NCBI RefSeq assembly: GCF_014643535.1
Contig: NZ_BMJQ01000005.1
Span: forward strand, 124,001 to 188,000
DNA length: 64,000 nucleotides
DNA from: Aliidongia dinghuensis
GTDB lineage: Bacteria > Pseudomonadota > Alphaproteobacteria > ATCC43930 > CGMCC-115725
Direction: 5' to 3'
The translations under genes and the position numbers were made by a program. The notes under the pieces are model-generated. The model made no database searches. It worked only from the letters and a program-made list of their open reading frames with translations, and was not told the DNA's origin. Of the stretch, positions 19,474-28,459 are shown piece by piece (position 1 is the stretch's first letter; each line of letters opens with the position of its first letter).

Positions 19474-21342
19474 TCAGCCGCGCACCCCGGCCAGTCGCCC
19501 GTCCGCCAATCGATCTTCCTGCGGCTCGCCCTGGTCGGCGAACTGCAGGGCCCAGAGCCGGGCATAGACCCCCTGGCGCTGCAGCAGCTCCTGGTGCCGG
19601 CCGACTTCGACGACCCGGCCGCCGTCGATGGCATAGATCAGGTCGGCGTCGATGACGGTCGACAGTCGATGGGCGATGACGACCGAGGTGCGGCCGGCCA
19701 TCAGCCGCTTCAAGGCGTCCTGCACCTGCCGCTCGGATTCGGTGTCGAGCGCCGAGGTCGCCTCGTCCAGGAGCAGGATCGGCGCGTTCTTCAGCATGGC
19801 GCGGGCGATCGACAGGCGCTGGCGCTGGCCGCCGGAGAGCCGCGTGCCGAGCTCGCCCACCACCGTGTCGTAGCCCTGGGGCAGGTCCATGATGAAGTCG
19901 TGTGCCGCCGCCGCCGTGGCGGCCGCGACGATGTCCGCCTCGCTCGCCTCCGGCCGGCCATAGGCGATGTTGGCGCGCACCGTGTCGTCGAACAGGCTCA
20001 CTTCCTGGCTGACGAGGCCGATGGCGCCGCGGAGCGAGGCGAGCGTCACGTCGCGCACGTCCTGGCCGTCGATTGTCACGCGCCCGCCGGCGACGTCATA
20101 GAAGCGCGGGATCAGGTTGAGCACAGTCGACTTGCCGGCGCCGGACGGCCCGACCAGCGCCACCTTGCGGCCGGCCGGGATGTCGAGGTCGATCTCGTTC
20201 AGCACGCTGTCGCCGGTCCGGTAGGCGAAGCTGACCTTGTCGAGCCGGATGGCGCCCTCGGTCACGACGAGCGGCCGGGCGTCGGCGCGATCGCGGATCG
20301 CCGGCACCACGTCGATCATCTCGAAGATGCGCTCGGCCGCCGCCATGCCTTCCTGGACCGTGACGTTGAGGCCGCTCAGCTGCTTGAACGGCTGATAGGC
20401 CAGCATCAACGCGGTCACGAAGGACAGGAAGTCGCCGGCCGTACGCGCGCCATGCGTCACTTGCCAGCCGCCATAGAGGATGACGAGCGCGATGCCGACG
20501 CCGCCCAGGCTCTCCATGAGCGGCGAGGCCGCGGCGCGCACGCGGGACGCGCGCTCGAACAGGCGATAGATCCGCTCGGTCAGCGCCACCGCGCGTGCGG
20601 TCTCATGCGCTTCCATGCCATAGGCCTTCACGTGCCGCGCGCCCTGGAAAACCTGGGACAGAAGCGCGTTGAAATGGCCCATCTCGTCCTGGAAATTGAG
20701 CGAGACCTTGCGCATGCGCCGGCTCATGCGCCGGACCGGCGCGATCGCCAGCGGGAAGACGACGAAGGCGATGATCGCCAACAGCCAGTCCTGATAGAAC
20801 ATCGTGGCGAGCAGGCCCGCGAGCGTCAGCGCCTGCTGGCCCAGCACGGTGAAGACCTGGGTGGACGCGAAGCGCAGCTGGTTGGCGTCGGTCGTGAAGC
20901 GCGAGATCAGCTGGCCCGACGGTGTCGCCTGGAAGAAGGCGAGATCGGCATGGATGAGCCGGCCGAACAGCCGGTTCTGGATGTCGGCGATCACCCGCTG
21001 GCCGACCGTGGTCATGAGCACGGTCTGGAAATAGCCGGCGATGCCCTTCAGGACGGCGAGCGCCATGGCGGCGCCGGCGATGAGATAGAGCGTCTCGAAC
21101 GCGGCGTTCTCCTTGAACGCATCGTCAAGCACGTATTTCACCAGCATGGCGTTGGCCGAGGTCGCGAGCGCTGCGAGCGCGCCGCACACGACCGAGAGCG
21201 CCATCCTGCCCCAATGAGGCCGCGCGAATTCGCGCATCAGCCGGCGCATCAGCCGGACGCTGCCAGCGCCGCGCGCCCGTTTCGCCTGGGGCTGCGGCGG
21301 TGCTTCAGCAATATTGGCCTTGTCGGGGGCCGGTTCGGTCAA
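19474..21342 (-). CDS. msbA: Lipid A export ABC transporter MsbA
   Basis: A 622-residue half-transporter. About six transmembrane helices fill residues 45-345, then the nucleotide-binding domain with Walker A GPSGAGKST, Q-loop GLVSQEVSLFDDTVRANI, the ABC signature LSGGQRQRLSIARA, Walker B ILLLDEATSALD and the H-loop VIAHRLSTV. As a homodimer it flips lipid A precursors across the inner membrane. The position at the head of the DUF374-waaA-lpxK-acyltransferase run supports the MsbA call over a generic exporter. Confidence 0.92.
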   Translation of the reverse strand: MTEPAPDKANIAEAPPQPQAKRARGAGSVRLMRRLMREFARPHWGRMALSVVCGALAALATSANAMLVKYVLDDAFKENAAFETLYLIAGAAMALAVLKGIAGYFQTVLMTTVGQRVIADIQNRLFGRLIHADLAFFQATPSGQLISRFTTDANQLRFASTQVFTVLGQQALTLAGLLATMFYQDWLLAIIAFVVFPLAIAPVRRMSRRMRKVSLNFQDEMGHFNALLSQVFQGARHVKAYGMEAHETARAVALTERIYRLFERASRVRAAASPLMESLGGVGIALVILYGGWQVTHGARTAGDFLSFVTALMLAYQPFKQLSGLNVTVQEGMAAAERIFEMIDVVPAIRDRADARPLVVTEGAIRLDKVSFAYRTGDSVLNEIDLDIPAGRKVALVGPSGAGKSTVLNLIPRFYDVAGGRVTIDGQDVRDVTLASLRGAIGLVSQEVSLFDDTVRANIAYGRPEASEADIVAAATAAAAHDFIMDLPQGYDTVVGELGTRLSGGQRQRLSIARAMLKNAPILLLDEATSALDTESERQVQDALKRLMAGRTSVVIAHRLSTVIDADLIYAIDGGRVVEVGRHQELLQRQGVYARLWALQFADQGEPQEDRLADGRLAGVRG

Positions 21343-21457
21343 GGATGCGCCTTTTCATCGAGGGATGAGCGCGCTTGTACCGCCCCGACAGGCCCGCTGG
21401 CAATCAGGACCCGAGTCGGGCGCCCCTGCACGCCGCGCGACCCGGGACTTCTTGAAC

Positions 21458-22459
21458 CTAGCCGAGCCGATGCAGGTTCGACAGGAACTGCTGCGCCGAA
21501 GTGGCCCAGGAGAATTCGAGCGCACGCGCCCGGCAGGCATCCGGATCGATGTCAAGACAGGCGAGCGCCGCCCGCTTCAGGTCCCAGTCGAGCGCGCCCA
21601 CGCCCGAATCCTCGATGAGGTCGATCGGGCCCGGCACCGGCAATGCCGCGATCGGCACGCCCGAGGCCAAGGCCTCCAGCATGACGAGGCCGAACGTGTC
21701 GGTCCGGCTCGGGAACACGAACACGTCGCTCATGGCGTAGAAATTGGCCAGGTCCTCGCCGACCTGCCGGCCGACGAAGCGGATGTGCGGATAGCGGCGC
21801 TCGAGCGTCTCGCGCGCCGGCCCGTCGCCGACGATCAGCTTGGTGCCGGGCAGGTCCAGGTCGAGGAAGGCCGGCAGGTTCTTCTCGACCGCGACGCGGC
21901 CGACATAGGTGAAGATCGGCCGCGGCCAGTCGGTCGCGGGTTTGGTGGCCAGCGGACGGAACTGGGAGAGATCGACGCCGCGGGTCCAGCGTGAGAGCTG
22001 GGTGAAGCCGTGCGCCGCGAGCTCCTGCCGGATCGATTCGGTCGCGACCATGACCGAGGCGGCCGGCGCATGGAAGCGGCGCAAGAGCTCGTAGGTCCAG
22101 CTCGGCGGAATGCCGAAGCGCGCCTCGATATAATCCGGGAACTTGGTGTGGAACGAGGTGGTGAACGGCAGGCCGTGGCGCCGGCAGAAGCGCCGCGCCG
22201 CGATGCCGAGCGGCCCCTCGGTCACGATATGGATCGAGTCCGGCTTCGCCCGGGTCAGGATCCGCTCGACCTCGAAGCCGGGGACGAGCGCCAGGCGGAT
22301 CTCGTGATAGGTCGGGCAGGGGATGGTGGTGAATTGCTCCGGCGTCACCATCAGCACGTCATGGCCGACGAGTTCGAGCTCGCGCTTGAGCGCGATCAGC
22401 GTGCTGACGACGCCGTTGGTCTGCGGCAGCCAGGCGTCGGTCACGATCGCGATGCGCAT
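21458..22459 (-). CDS. GT4-type glycosyltransferase
   Basis: A 333-residue GT-B glycosyltransferase. The start at 22459 gives MRIAIVTDAWLPQTNGVVST, the usual N-terminus of the family; a longer form from 22525 is possible. Features: HIVTEGPLGIAARRFCR, SFHTKFPDY, the C-terminal domain beginning PIFTYVGRVAVEKN, and the EX7E region PSRTDTFGLVMLEALASG. Relatives transfer mannose, glucose or glucuronate to diacylglycerol or other lipids. It follows the phosphoesterase gene on the same strand, so a role in envelope glycolipid synthesis is a reasonable inference. Confidence 0.88.
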   Translation of the reverse strand: MRIAIVTDAWLPQTNGVVSTLIALKRELELVGHDVLMVTPEQFTTIPCPTYHEIRLALVPGFEVERILTRAKPDSIHIVTEGPLGIAARRFCRRHGLPFTTSFHTKFPDYIEARFGIPPSWTYELLRRFHAPAASVMVATESIRQELAAHGFTQLSRWTRGVDLSQFRPLATKPATDWPRPIFTYVGRVAVEKNLPAFLDLDLPGTKLIVGDGPARETLERRYPHIRFVGRQVGEDLANFYAMSDVFVFPSRTDTFGLVMLEALASGVPIAALPVPGPIDLIEDSGVGALDWDLKRAALACLDIDPDACRARALEFSWATSAQQFLSNLHRLG

Positions 22460-22570
22460 GGGCGTCTCCGGCAACAGCCCGGCCACGGGAAGAGGCGCGC
22501 CGGCGCTGATCATGCCGCCATCCATCGTCACTGTCCTCGTTGTCAAGCGGCTGCCGCCAAGCAACTGCGC

Positions 22571-23374
22571 TCAGGCCACCGCGGGCCTGAGCTCGCGCGT
22601 CAGCGGGTCGAACGCCCGCTGTTCCATCCAATGAACGATCTCGAGCCGGCCGTCGAAATGCTCGACGAGCGCGGTGCAGCTTTCGACCCAGTCGCCGTCG
22701 TTGCAGTAGAGCACGCCGTCGATCATGCGCATCTCGGCCTTATGGATATGGCCGCACACGATGCCGTCGACGCCGCGCCGGCGCGCTTCCTCGGCGACCG
22801 CCTTCTCGTAGTCGCCGATGAACTCGACCGCGTTCTTGACCTTGGCCTTGAGGTAGGCCGACAGCGACCAGTAGCCGTAGCCAAGGCGCCGGCGGATGAG
22901 GTTGAACACGACGTTCAGGCCCAGCACGGTCGAATAGGCCCAGTCGCCGAGATGGGCCAGCCACTTGGCGTATTTCACGACGCCGTCGAACGCGTCGCCG
23001 TGGATCACCAGGAGGCGCTTGCCGTCGGCGGTCTCATGGATCGCCTCGTCCTGCAGCTGGATGCCGCCGAACTGGAGCTGCGCGCCCGAGAAGTCGCGCA
23101 GGCATTCGTCGTGGTTGCCCGGGATATAGACGACCTTGGTGCCCTTGCGCACCTTGCGCAGGATCTTCTGGATCACGTCGTTGTGGCTCTGTGCCCAGAA
23201 CCACGACTTCTTCAGCCGCCAGCCGTCGAAGATGTCGCCGACCAGGTAAAGATATTCCGAATCGTTGTAGCGCAGGAAATCGAGGAGGAATTCCGCCTGG
23301 CATCCCCGCGTGCCCAAATGCACGTCGGAAATCCAGATTGCGCGATACTCTCTATCCGGGCCGAGAAACGTCAT
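22571..23374 (-). CDS. UDP-2,3-diacylglucosamine diphosphatase-like metallophosphoesterase (LpxH2 type)
   Basis: A 267-residue calcineurin-like phosphoesterase. Metal ligands are visible: SDVHLG (Asp17, His19), VGDIFDGW (Asp47), GNHDE (residues 86-90), VIHGDAFD and CGHIHKAEM. The family includes LpxH-like enzymes that cleave UDP-2,3-diacylglucosamine to lipid X, one step of lipid A synthesis. The nearby lipid A cluster favours this role, but LpxI-containing alphaproteobacteria also carry such proteins, so the exact substrate is inferred. A promoter is visible just upstream in AT-rich DNA. Confidence 0.85.
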   Translation of the reverse strand: MTFLGPDREYRAIWISDVHLGTRGCQAEFLLDFLRYNDSEYLYLVGDIFDGWRLKKSWFWAQSHNDVIQKILRKVRKGTKVVYIPGNHDECLRDFSGAQLQFGGIQLQDEAIHETADGKRLLVIHGDAFDGVVKYAKWLAHLGDWAYSTVLGLNVVFNLIRRRLGYGYWSLSAYLKAKVKNAVEFIGDYEKAVAEEARRRGVDGIVCGHIHKAEMRMIDGVLYCNDGDWVESCTALVEHFDGRLEIVHWMEQRAFDPLTRELRPAVA

Positions 23375-23544
23375 GGTCCGCGCTCGCAGTCGACTGTCTG
23401 CCCGCAGAACATAGTGATTCTATATATAGTGTCAAGCAATAAGCTCTGACTACTAAATGTCATATTGTTGAGATGCCCGATTCACAGACTTGTCATAAAG
23501 TATTCATACTCTATCTCGCTCGAATTACTCGACATAGGCTCAAA
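23375..23544. other. AT-rich intergenic region upstream of the LpxH-like gene
   Basis: About 170 bases with a base composition far more AT-rich than the surroundings, including CTATATATAG and three TGTCA words at 23430, 23459 and 23491, spaced about three helical turns apart. It contains the promoter above. No gene is credible in it. It may be a target for a MucR/Ros- or H-NS-like regulator, which is inference. Confidence 0.6.
23408..23435 (-). promoter_or_regulatory. Sigma-70-type promoter of the LpxH-like/glycosyltransferase unit
   Basis: On the minus strand, TTGACA (23435-23430) matches the -35 consensus fully. A 16-base spacer leads to TATGTT (23413-23408) as the -10. Transcription would start near 23401, leaving a leader of about 27 bases before the ATG at 23374. 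Confidence 0.6.
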
Positions 23545-24888
23545 TCACGCGCCGGCGACGGTCATGCCGTCGATGCGAACGGTCGGCGCATTGGTGCCGC
23601 CGCGGAACTCGAGATCGTTCGCGGCGGTCAAGTTGCGGAACATCTCAATGAGGTTGCCGGCGACGGTGATCTCGTTGACCGGAAAGGTGATTTCGCCCTT
23701 CTCGATCCAGAAGCCCGAGGCGCCGCGGCTATAGTCGCCGTTGACGCCGTTGACGCCCTGGCCCATGAGCGACGTGATGTAGAGGCCGCTCTCGATGTCG
23801 GCCATGAGCGCTGTGGGGCTGAGGCTGCCCGGCTCGAGATAGAGATTGGTCGTGGACGGGCCCGGCGGGCTGGACGTCCCGCGCGCGGCGTGGCCGGTGC
23901 TTTTCAGGCCCAGCTGGCGGGCAGAGCGCAGATCGAGCAGCCAGGTCGTGAGCACGCCGTTCTCGATCAGCGCGCGCCGCCGATTCGCGATGCCCTCGCC
24001 GTCGAACGGCTTCGAGCGATGGCCGCGTTGCCGATGCGGGTCGTCGATGATGTTGATCGCCGACGAGAACAGCTGTTGGCCAAGCTTGTCCTTGAGGAAG
24101 CTGGTCTTGCGCGCGATTGACGGGCCGGAGATGGCGCCGGCCAGATGGCCGATGAGGCCGGAGGCGACGCGCGGATCATAGACGACCGGCACCCTGGCCG
24201 TCGGCATCTTGCGCGCGCCGACGCGGCGCACGGCCCGCTCGCCCGCGCGCCGGCCGACCAGCTCGGCATCCTCGAGATCGGCGCCATAGACGGCGCTCGA
24301 CCAGTCCGATTCGCGCTCCATGCCGTCGCCCGTGCCGGCGATGACCGAGACCGAGACGCCGTGGCCCGAGCCGGCGTAGCCGCCGGCGAAGCCGTTCGAG
24401 GCGACGAGCGCCACGCGGCTCATGCTCCAGCTTGCTTCGGCACCGTCGGAATTGGTGACGCCCGCAACCGCGCGCGCCGCCGCCTCGGCACGTGCCGCCC
24501 GCTCGATCAGCACCGAGGTCGCGGGCTCGTCCGGATCGACCATGTCGAGCTTGGGCCAGTCGCGCGCGATCTCGTCTGGTGCGGCGATGCCGCAGAATTC
24601 ATCCTCCGGCACGACGCGCGCCATGGCGATGGCGCGCTCGACCAGCGCGTCGAGTGCCGTGGCCGACCGGTCGTTCGACGACACGATCGCCTGGCGCTTG
24701 CCGACCAGCACACGCAGGCCCAGGTCGTAGCCCTCCGACCGCTCGAGCTTCTCGATCTCGCCCAGGCGTTGGGCATGGGCGATCGAGATGCCCTCGAACA
24801 GCACGCCGTCGGCGTGATCGGCGCCGGCGCGCTTGGCGCGGGCGATCAGGTCGGTCAGCAGGTCGAGGGCTTGGTCGGTCGCGGTCAT
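23545..24888 (-). CDS. pmbA: TldE/PmbA family metalloprotease subunit
   Basis: A 447-residue PmbA (TldE). It has the N-terminal [37 protein letters not shown] and the C-terminal [22 protein letters not shown] pattern of the family, and lacks the HExxxH zinc motif, as expected for TldE. With TldD (encoded separately at 41896-43329) it forms a heterodimeric protease that cleaves unfolded peptides and matures microcins and antitoxins in E. coli. It is transcribed alone, with an AT-rich region downstream. Confidence 0.93.
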   Translation of the reverse strand: MTATDQALDLLTDLIARAKRAGADHADGVLFEGISIAHAQRLGEIEKLERSEGYDLGLRVLVGKRQAIVSSNDRSATALDALVERAIAMARVVPEDEFCGIAAPDEIARDWPKLDMVDPDEPATSVLIERAARAEAAARAVAGVTNSDGAEASWSMSRVALVASNGFAGGYAGSGHGVSVSVIAGTGDGMERESDWSSAVYGADLEDAELVGRRAGERAVRRVGARKMPTARVPVVYDPRVASGLIGHLAGAISGPSIARKTSFLKDKLGQQLFSSAINIIDDPHRQRGHRSKPFDGEGIANRRRALIENGVLTTWLLDLRSARQLGLKSTGHAARGTSSPPGPSTTNLYLEPGSLSPTALMADIESGLYITSLMGQGVNGVNGDYSRGASGFWIEKGEITFPVNEITVAGNLIEMFRNLTAANDLEFRGGTNAPTVRIDGMTVAGA

Positions 24889-24964
24889 CGGGTTTCCTTC
24901 GAGGATGGTTTTGTGGCCATTCTAGGCCGGCTCACGGGGCTCCGGCCAGTGGAAGGGTGACGCG

Positions 24965-24989
24965 TCGGCAACATGGGCTGCGTTGCCGA
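24965..24989. promoter_or_regulatory. Hairpin in the fhs leader
   Basis: A perfect 8-base stem, TCGGCAAC and GTTGCCGA, around a nine-base loop, about 110 bases before the fhs start. It does not match the ZTP/pfl aptamer I would expect before fhs. It may be a structured leader or a protein-binding palindrome; only the structure is supported. Confidence 0.4.
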
Positions 24990-25094
24990 GTCGGCTTCCG
25001 CTTCGCGGCCGGCTGGTGTAGATGGCAGGGATCGATCGTTTGCACATCAGCGATCGCCTCCACCTCTGCACTGATTGCCGCGAAGAGTCTGCCG

Positions 25095-26780
25095 GTGAAC
25101 CAGATCCAACCCACGCCGCTCACCGACATCGAGATCGCCCGCGCCGCCCACCCGAAACCGATCGAGCAGATCGCGGCGGCGCTCGACATCCCGGCGGAAG
25201 CCGTCTATCGCCACGGGCCGCACAAGGCGAAGCTCGCCATGGATTTCGTCACGACAGCCCGGGCCGAACGGCGCGGCAAGCTGATCCTGGTGACGGCGAT
25301 CAGCCCGACGCCGGCCGGCGAGGGCAAGACCACGACGACGGTCGGCCTGGGCGATGCCTTGCAACGTATCGGCAAGCGCGCGGCGATCTGCTTGCGTGAG
25401 CCGTCGCTCGGCCCCTGCTTCGGCGCCAAGGGCGGGGCGGCCGGCGGCGGCTGGGCGCAGGTCGTGCCGATGGACGAGATCAACCTGCATTTCACCGGTG
25501 ATTTCCACGCGATCGGCGCCGCGAACAACCTCTTGGCTGCGATGATCGACAACCATGTCTATTGGGGCAACCTGATCGACATCGATCCGCGCCGCGTCAC
25601 CTGGAAGCGCGCGATGGACCTGAACGACCGGGCGCTCCGGCAGATCGTGGTCGGCCTCGGCAACAATGGTGCTGCGCGCGAGGACGGGTTCGACATCACG
25701 GTCGCGAGCGAGGTCATGGCGATCTTCTGCCTCGCGACCTCGCTCGATGACCTCAAGGAACGCTTGGGCCGCATCGTGATCGGCGAGACGAAGAGCCGCC
25801 GGCGCGTGCTGGCGTCGGAGCTGAACGCACACGGCGCCATGGCGGCGCTCTTGAAGGACGCGCTGCAGCCGAACCTGGTGCAGACGATCGAGCATACGCC
25901 TGCCTTCGTCCATGGCGGGCCGTTTGCCAACATCGCCCATGGCTGCAACACGGTGCTCGCAACCGAGACGGCGCTGGGTCTCGCCGACTATGTCGTGACC
26001 GAGGCCGGCTTCGGCGCCGATCTGGGTGCCGAGAAGTTCCTCGACATCAAGTGCCGCATGGCCGGTCTTGCGCCGGCGGCCTCGGTCGTGGTCGCGACGG
26101 TCCGCGCGCTCAAGATGCACGGCGGCGTCGCCAAGGCCGATCTCGCGGCCGAGAATGTCGCGGCCGTCCGCGCGGGGGCGGCCAACCTCCGGCGCCATAT
26201 CGTCAATCTCGGCAAGTTCGGCCTGCCGGTCGTGGTGGCGCTCAACCATTTCACCTCGGACACGGCGGCCGAGGTCGAGGCGGTGCGCGCGATCTGCGCC
26301 GAGCTCGGCGTCGCGGTCCATCTCTGCCGCCATTGGGCCGAGGGCAGCATCGGTGCCACGGACCTGGCGGAGGAAGTCGTGCGCCTGGCCGACGGCGGCA
26401 CCGCCCGCTTCAAGCCGCTCTATCCGAGCGAAATGCCGCTCACCGACAAGATCCGGACGATCGCGCGCGAGATCTACGGCGCCCACGACATCGACGTGGC
26501 GCCGGCCGCGGCCCGGAAGCTCGCGGTGCTCGAGGCCGACGGCTTCGGCTATCTGCCGGTCTGCATGGCCAAGACCCAGTACAGCTTCTCGACCGATCCC
26601 GGGCGGCTGGGCGCGCCCGAGGGCCATGTCGTGCCGGTGCGCGACATCCGCCTGTCGGCCGGCGCCGGCTTCGTCGTCGTGCTGTGCGGCGACATCCTGA
26701 CCATGCCCGGCCTGCCGCGCCACTCCGCCGCCGAACGAATCGGCGTCGACGCCGGCGGGCACATCATCGGGCTGAGCTGA
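25095..26780 (+). CDS. fhs: Formate-tetrahydrofolate ligase
   Basis: A 561-residue enzyme that makes 10-formyl-THF from formate, THF and ATP. The ATP loop [10 protein letters not shown] is at residues 72-81. [43 protein letters not shown] and [20 protein letters not shown] are all family signatures. The GTG at 25095 fits the usual length and has an AAGAG site seven bases upstream; longer frames read through the leader. It supplies C1 units for purine and fMet synthesis. The gene stands alone; a palindromic element follows its stop. Confidence 0.95.
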   Translation: MNQIQPTPLTDIEIARAAHPKPIEQIAAALDIPAEAVYRHGPHKAKLAMDFVTTARAERRGKLILVTAISPTPAGEGKTTTTVGLGDALQRIGKRAAICLREPSLGPCFGAKGGAAGGGWAQVVPMDEINLHFTGDFHAIGAANNLLAAMIDNHVYWGNLIDIDPRRVTWKRAMDLNDRALRQIVVGLGNNGAAREDGFDITVASEVMAIFCLATSLDDLKERLGRIVIGETKSRRRVLASELNAHGAMAALLKDALQPNLVQTIEHTPAFVHGGPFANIAHGCNTVLATETALGLADYVVTEAGFGADLGAEKFLDIKCRMAGLAPAASVVVATVRALKMHGGVAKADLAAENVAAVRAGAANLRRHIVNLGKFGLPVVVALNHFTSDTAAEVEAVRAICAELGVAVHLCRHWAEGSIGATDLAEEVVRLADGGTARFKPLYPSEMPLTDKIRTIAREIYGAHDIDVAPAAARKLAVLEADGFGYLPVCMAKTQYSFSTDPGRLGAPEGHVVPVRDIRLSAGAGFVVVLCGDILTMPGLPRHSAAERIGVDAGGHIIGLS

Positions 26781-26799
26781 GCCGACCGGGCTTCACATC

Positions 26800-26817
26800 G
26801 TAAGGAAAAATCCTTAC
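26800..26817. promoter_or_regulatory. Palindrome upstream of the AbrB-like antitoxin gene
   Basis: GTAAGGA, four A, TCCTTAC: a perfect inverted repeat with seven-base arms, 25 bases before the antitoxin start. AbrB/MazE-type antitoxins usually repress their own promoter through such repeats, so it is a candidate operator. It could also close the fhs transcript, but no T-run follows it. Confidence 0.5.
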
Positions 26818-26820
26818 CCT

Positions 26821-26835
26821 TCTCCTCGAAGGAGA
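26821..26835 (+). promoter_or_regulatory. Hairpin enclosing the antitoxin ribosome binding site
   Basis: TCTCCT (26821-26826) can pair with AGGAGA (26830-26835), which is the Shine-Dalgarno sequence six bases before the ATG at 26842. In RNA this small hairpin would partly mask the site and lower translation of the pair. Confidence 0.4.
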
Positions 26836-26841
26836 GAACTC

Positions 26842-27096
26842 ATGGCCGTGCCCAAGCTCGTTGCCAGCAAGTTGACCAGCAAGGCGCAGACAACGGTGCC
26901 GCAGGAGGTCCGGGCCGTGCTCGGCATCGGGCCCGGTGATCTGCTCGGATACCGGATCGAGGACGGTCGGGTGAGCCTCGTGCGCCTGCAGCCCTCTGCC
27001 GAGGCTTGGTTGGCGACGAACAGGGAAGCGCTGCTGGAAATGGCGGCGTGGGACCGGGAGAACGAAATTTTCGAGCCCGACCAGCGGCCCTTCTGA
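26842..27096 (+). CDS. AbrB/MazE/SpoVT-type antitoxin
   Basis: An 84-residue protein with a swapped-hairpin AbrB DNA-binding domain at about residues 8-50 (KLTSKAQTTVPQEVRAVLG, then GDLLGYRIEDGRVSLVRL). The acidic C-terminal part (WDRENEIFEPDQ) is the kind of flexible tail that neutralises a toxin. The stop overlaps the start of the CcdB-like gene (TGATG), so the two are one unit. It should bind the upstream palindrome and the toxin. A CcdA fold, the normal partner of CcdB, is not seen. Confidence 0.82.
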   Translation: MAVPKLVASKLTSKAQTTVPQEVRAVLGIGPGDLLGYRIEDGRVSLVRLQPSAEAWLATNREALLEMAAWDRENEIFEPDQRPF

Positions 27097-27401
27097 TGCA
27101 GTACGACGTGCATCTGAACCCGCGCGGCGGCTCGGCGGCGCGTTATTTGCTCGACATCCAGCATGACCTGTTGCGTGACCTCGATACCCGGGTCGTCGTT
27201 CCGCTTGTGCCGGCAGACTTGTTCAAGCGCGTGTCCGAAACCCTGCATCCGATATTTCTGATCGAAGGTCGCGCACACGTTCTGCTGACGCACCGGCTGG
27301 CAGCGGTTTATCGCCGGGATCTGGGCAAATCGATCGTCAATCTCGGCGACCGGTCCATGGAAATCGGTGCTGCCGTCGATCTGCTCCGCTCGGGCGTTTA
27401 G
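27096..27401 (+). CDS. CcdB-like toxin
   Basis: A 101-residue protein, exactly the length of F-plasmid CcdB, with the same start (MQYDV), a matching TRVVVPLVPADLF core, a YLLDIQHDLL strand and a C-terminal helix. CcdB poisons DNA gyrase, and its last three residues (Trp-Gly-Ile) are needed for this. Here the end reads RSGV: the Gly stays, the Trp is Ser and the Ile is Val. The protein may therefore bind gyrase weakly or act differently. It is translated by coupling from the AbrB-like antitoxin gene. Confidence 0.8.
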   Translation: MQYDVHLNPRGGSAARYLLDIQHDLLRDLDTRVVVPLVPADLFKRVSETLHPIFLIEGRAHVLLTHRLAAVYRRDLGKSIVNLGDRSMEIGAAVDLLRSGV

Positions 27402-27571
27402 CCGGCGAGGCGCCCCGGCTGGTGCAAGGCGGCGCGCGTTCGCTCGGTCAATCCGCGGCAAAGTGCGGCCGGGACGGAACGAGTTGGCGTCCGCGCGCCT
27501 TTTACTGGGTGAGGCGGCCCAAAACGACGCCTTCCGGGTAGCTGACGGCCGCCCTCCAAAGGAGGAATGCC

Positions 27572-27910
27572 ATGCGAGTTCTACACCTGACGCCAAAGGC
27601 GCTCGCCGTTGCGGCCGCGCTGGCGCTGGCTGGCGCCGCGGCCGCTCAGGTGACGCCCCAGACTGATCCTAATGGACAGATCGATCCCGACAAGGCGCCG
27701 CCGGAGAAATATGGCGCGCCCATCAAGCCGCATCCGATGCCGCTCGACAAGAACGCGACGGGCAGCGTCGACGGCCCGCATGGGTCGGTAATCGCGCCAG
27801 AGCCCGGGATCGATCCGAACATGACCAAGCCCCCGCCGAACCCGGGTCCGGACAGCACGCCGATCATCAAGCCGCCGCCGAACGGGAAGAACCCGTTGGT
27901 GCCAGAGTGA
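27572..27910 (+). CDS. Small secreted proline-rich protein
   Basis: A 112-residue protein behind an excellent AAAGGAGGAATGCC ribosome binding site. The N-terminal 25 residues form a signal peptide (hydrophobic run LAVAAALALAGAAAA). The mature 85 or so residues are rich in Pro, Asp, Gly and Lys with no predicted globular fold (repeated PPPN and IKP motifs). No cysteine remains in it. I do not recognise a family. It is probably an extended periplasmic or exported protein. It stands alone about 170 bases after the CcdB-like gene. Confidence 0.65.
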   Translation: MRVLHLTPKALAVAAALALAGAAAAQVTPQTDPNGQIDPDKAPPEKYGAPIKPHPMPLDKNATGSVDGPHGSVIAPEPGIDPNMTKPPPNPGPDSTPIIKPPPNGKNPLVPE

Positions 27911-27931
27911 CGTCGGCTCAGTGACGTCGAC

Positions 27932-28444
27932 TCAGCCGAGGGCTGCGCGATAGGCGGCGGTGACGGCGGCGCCGAAACAGGCGAACAGCACCTGCTCGAT
28001 CGAGGCGTCGGCGGCGAGATAGTCCGAGACTTCGCGGACCGCAATCTCCGTCGCTGCCTTGACCGGGTAGCCATAGACGCCGCAACTGATCGCCGGGAAG
28101 GCGATCGTCTTGATTGCGTGCTTGGTCGCGAGCTTCAGGCTCTCGCGATAGCAGCTCGCGAGGAGCTCGGGCTCGCCCTCACTGCCGCCCTGCCAGACCG
28201 GGCCGACCGTGTGGATGATGTATTTCGCCGGCAGCCGATAGCCGCGGGTCAGCTTCGCCTGGCCGGTCTTGCAGCCGCCCAAGAGCCGGCATTCGTGGAC
28301 CAGCTCCGGCCCAGCCGCGCGATGGATGGCGCCGTCGACCCCGCCGCCGCCCAAGAGCGAGCTATTCGCGGCATTGACGATGGCGTCGACCGCGAGCTTG
28401 GTGATGTCGCCCTCGATGATCGACATGCGCTCTCTGGGCGTCAT
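27932..28444 (-). CDS. Macro domain protein (O-acetyl-ADP-ribose deacetylase, YmdB-like)
   Basis: A 170-residue single macro domain. [20 protein letters not shown] and [16 protein letters not shown] are the ADP-ribose binding signatures, with [10 protein letters not shown] as the second phosphate loop. Relatives remove ADP-ribose or acetyl groups from O-acetyl-ADP-ribose and modified proteins. It is 15 bases downstream of ubiD on the same strand, so it is probably cotranscribed. No DarT-like toxin is nearby; a link to the adjacent CcdB-like pair is not indicated. Confidence 0.9.
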   Translation of the reverse strand: MTPRERMSIIEGDITKLAVDAIVNAANSSLLGGGGVDGAIHRAAGPELVHECRLLGGCKTGQAKLTRGYRLPAKYIIHTVGPVWQGGSEGEPELLASCYRESLKLATKHAIKTIAFPAISCGVYGYPVKAATEIAVREVSDYLAADASIEQVLFACFGAAVTAAYRAALG

Positions 28445-28459
28445 CTGAGCCTCCCTCCG

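Noticed and set aside
18625..21618. A 997-codon plus-strand frame opposite waaA, the DUF374 gene and msbA
   Set aside because: It is the complement of conserved lipid A genes and shows only Arg/His/Ala-rich shadow sequence.
24889..25094. ZTP (pfl) riboswitch before fhs
   Set aside because: The conserved GACUGGCG and CCGCCUGGGCA-type segments of that class are not present in the leader.
27932..28444. Macro domain gene as part of a DarTG-type toxin-antitoxin system
   Set aside because: No DarT-like gene is adjacent and the gene lies 15 bases after ubiD on the same strand. The protein looks like a stand-alone YmdB-type deacetylase.
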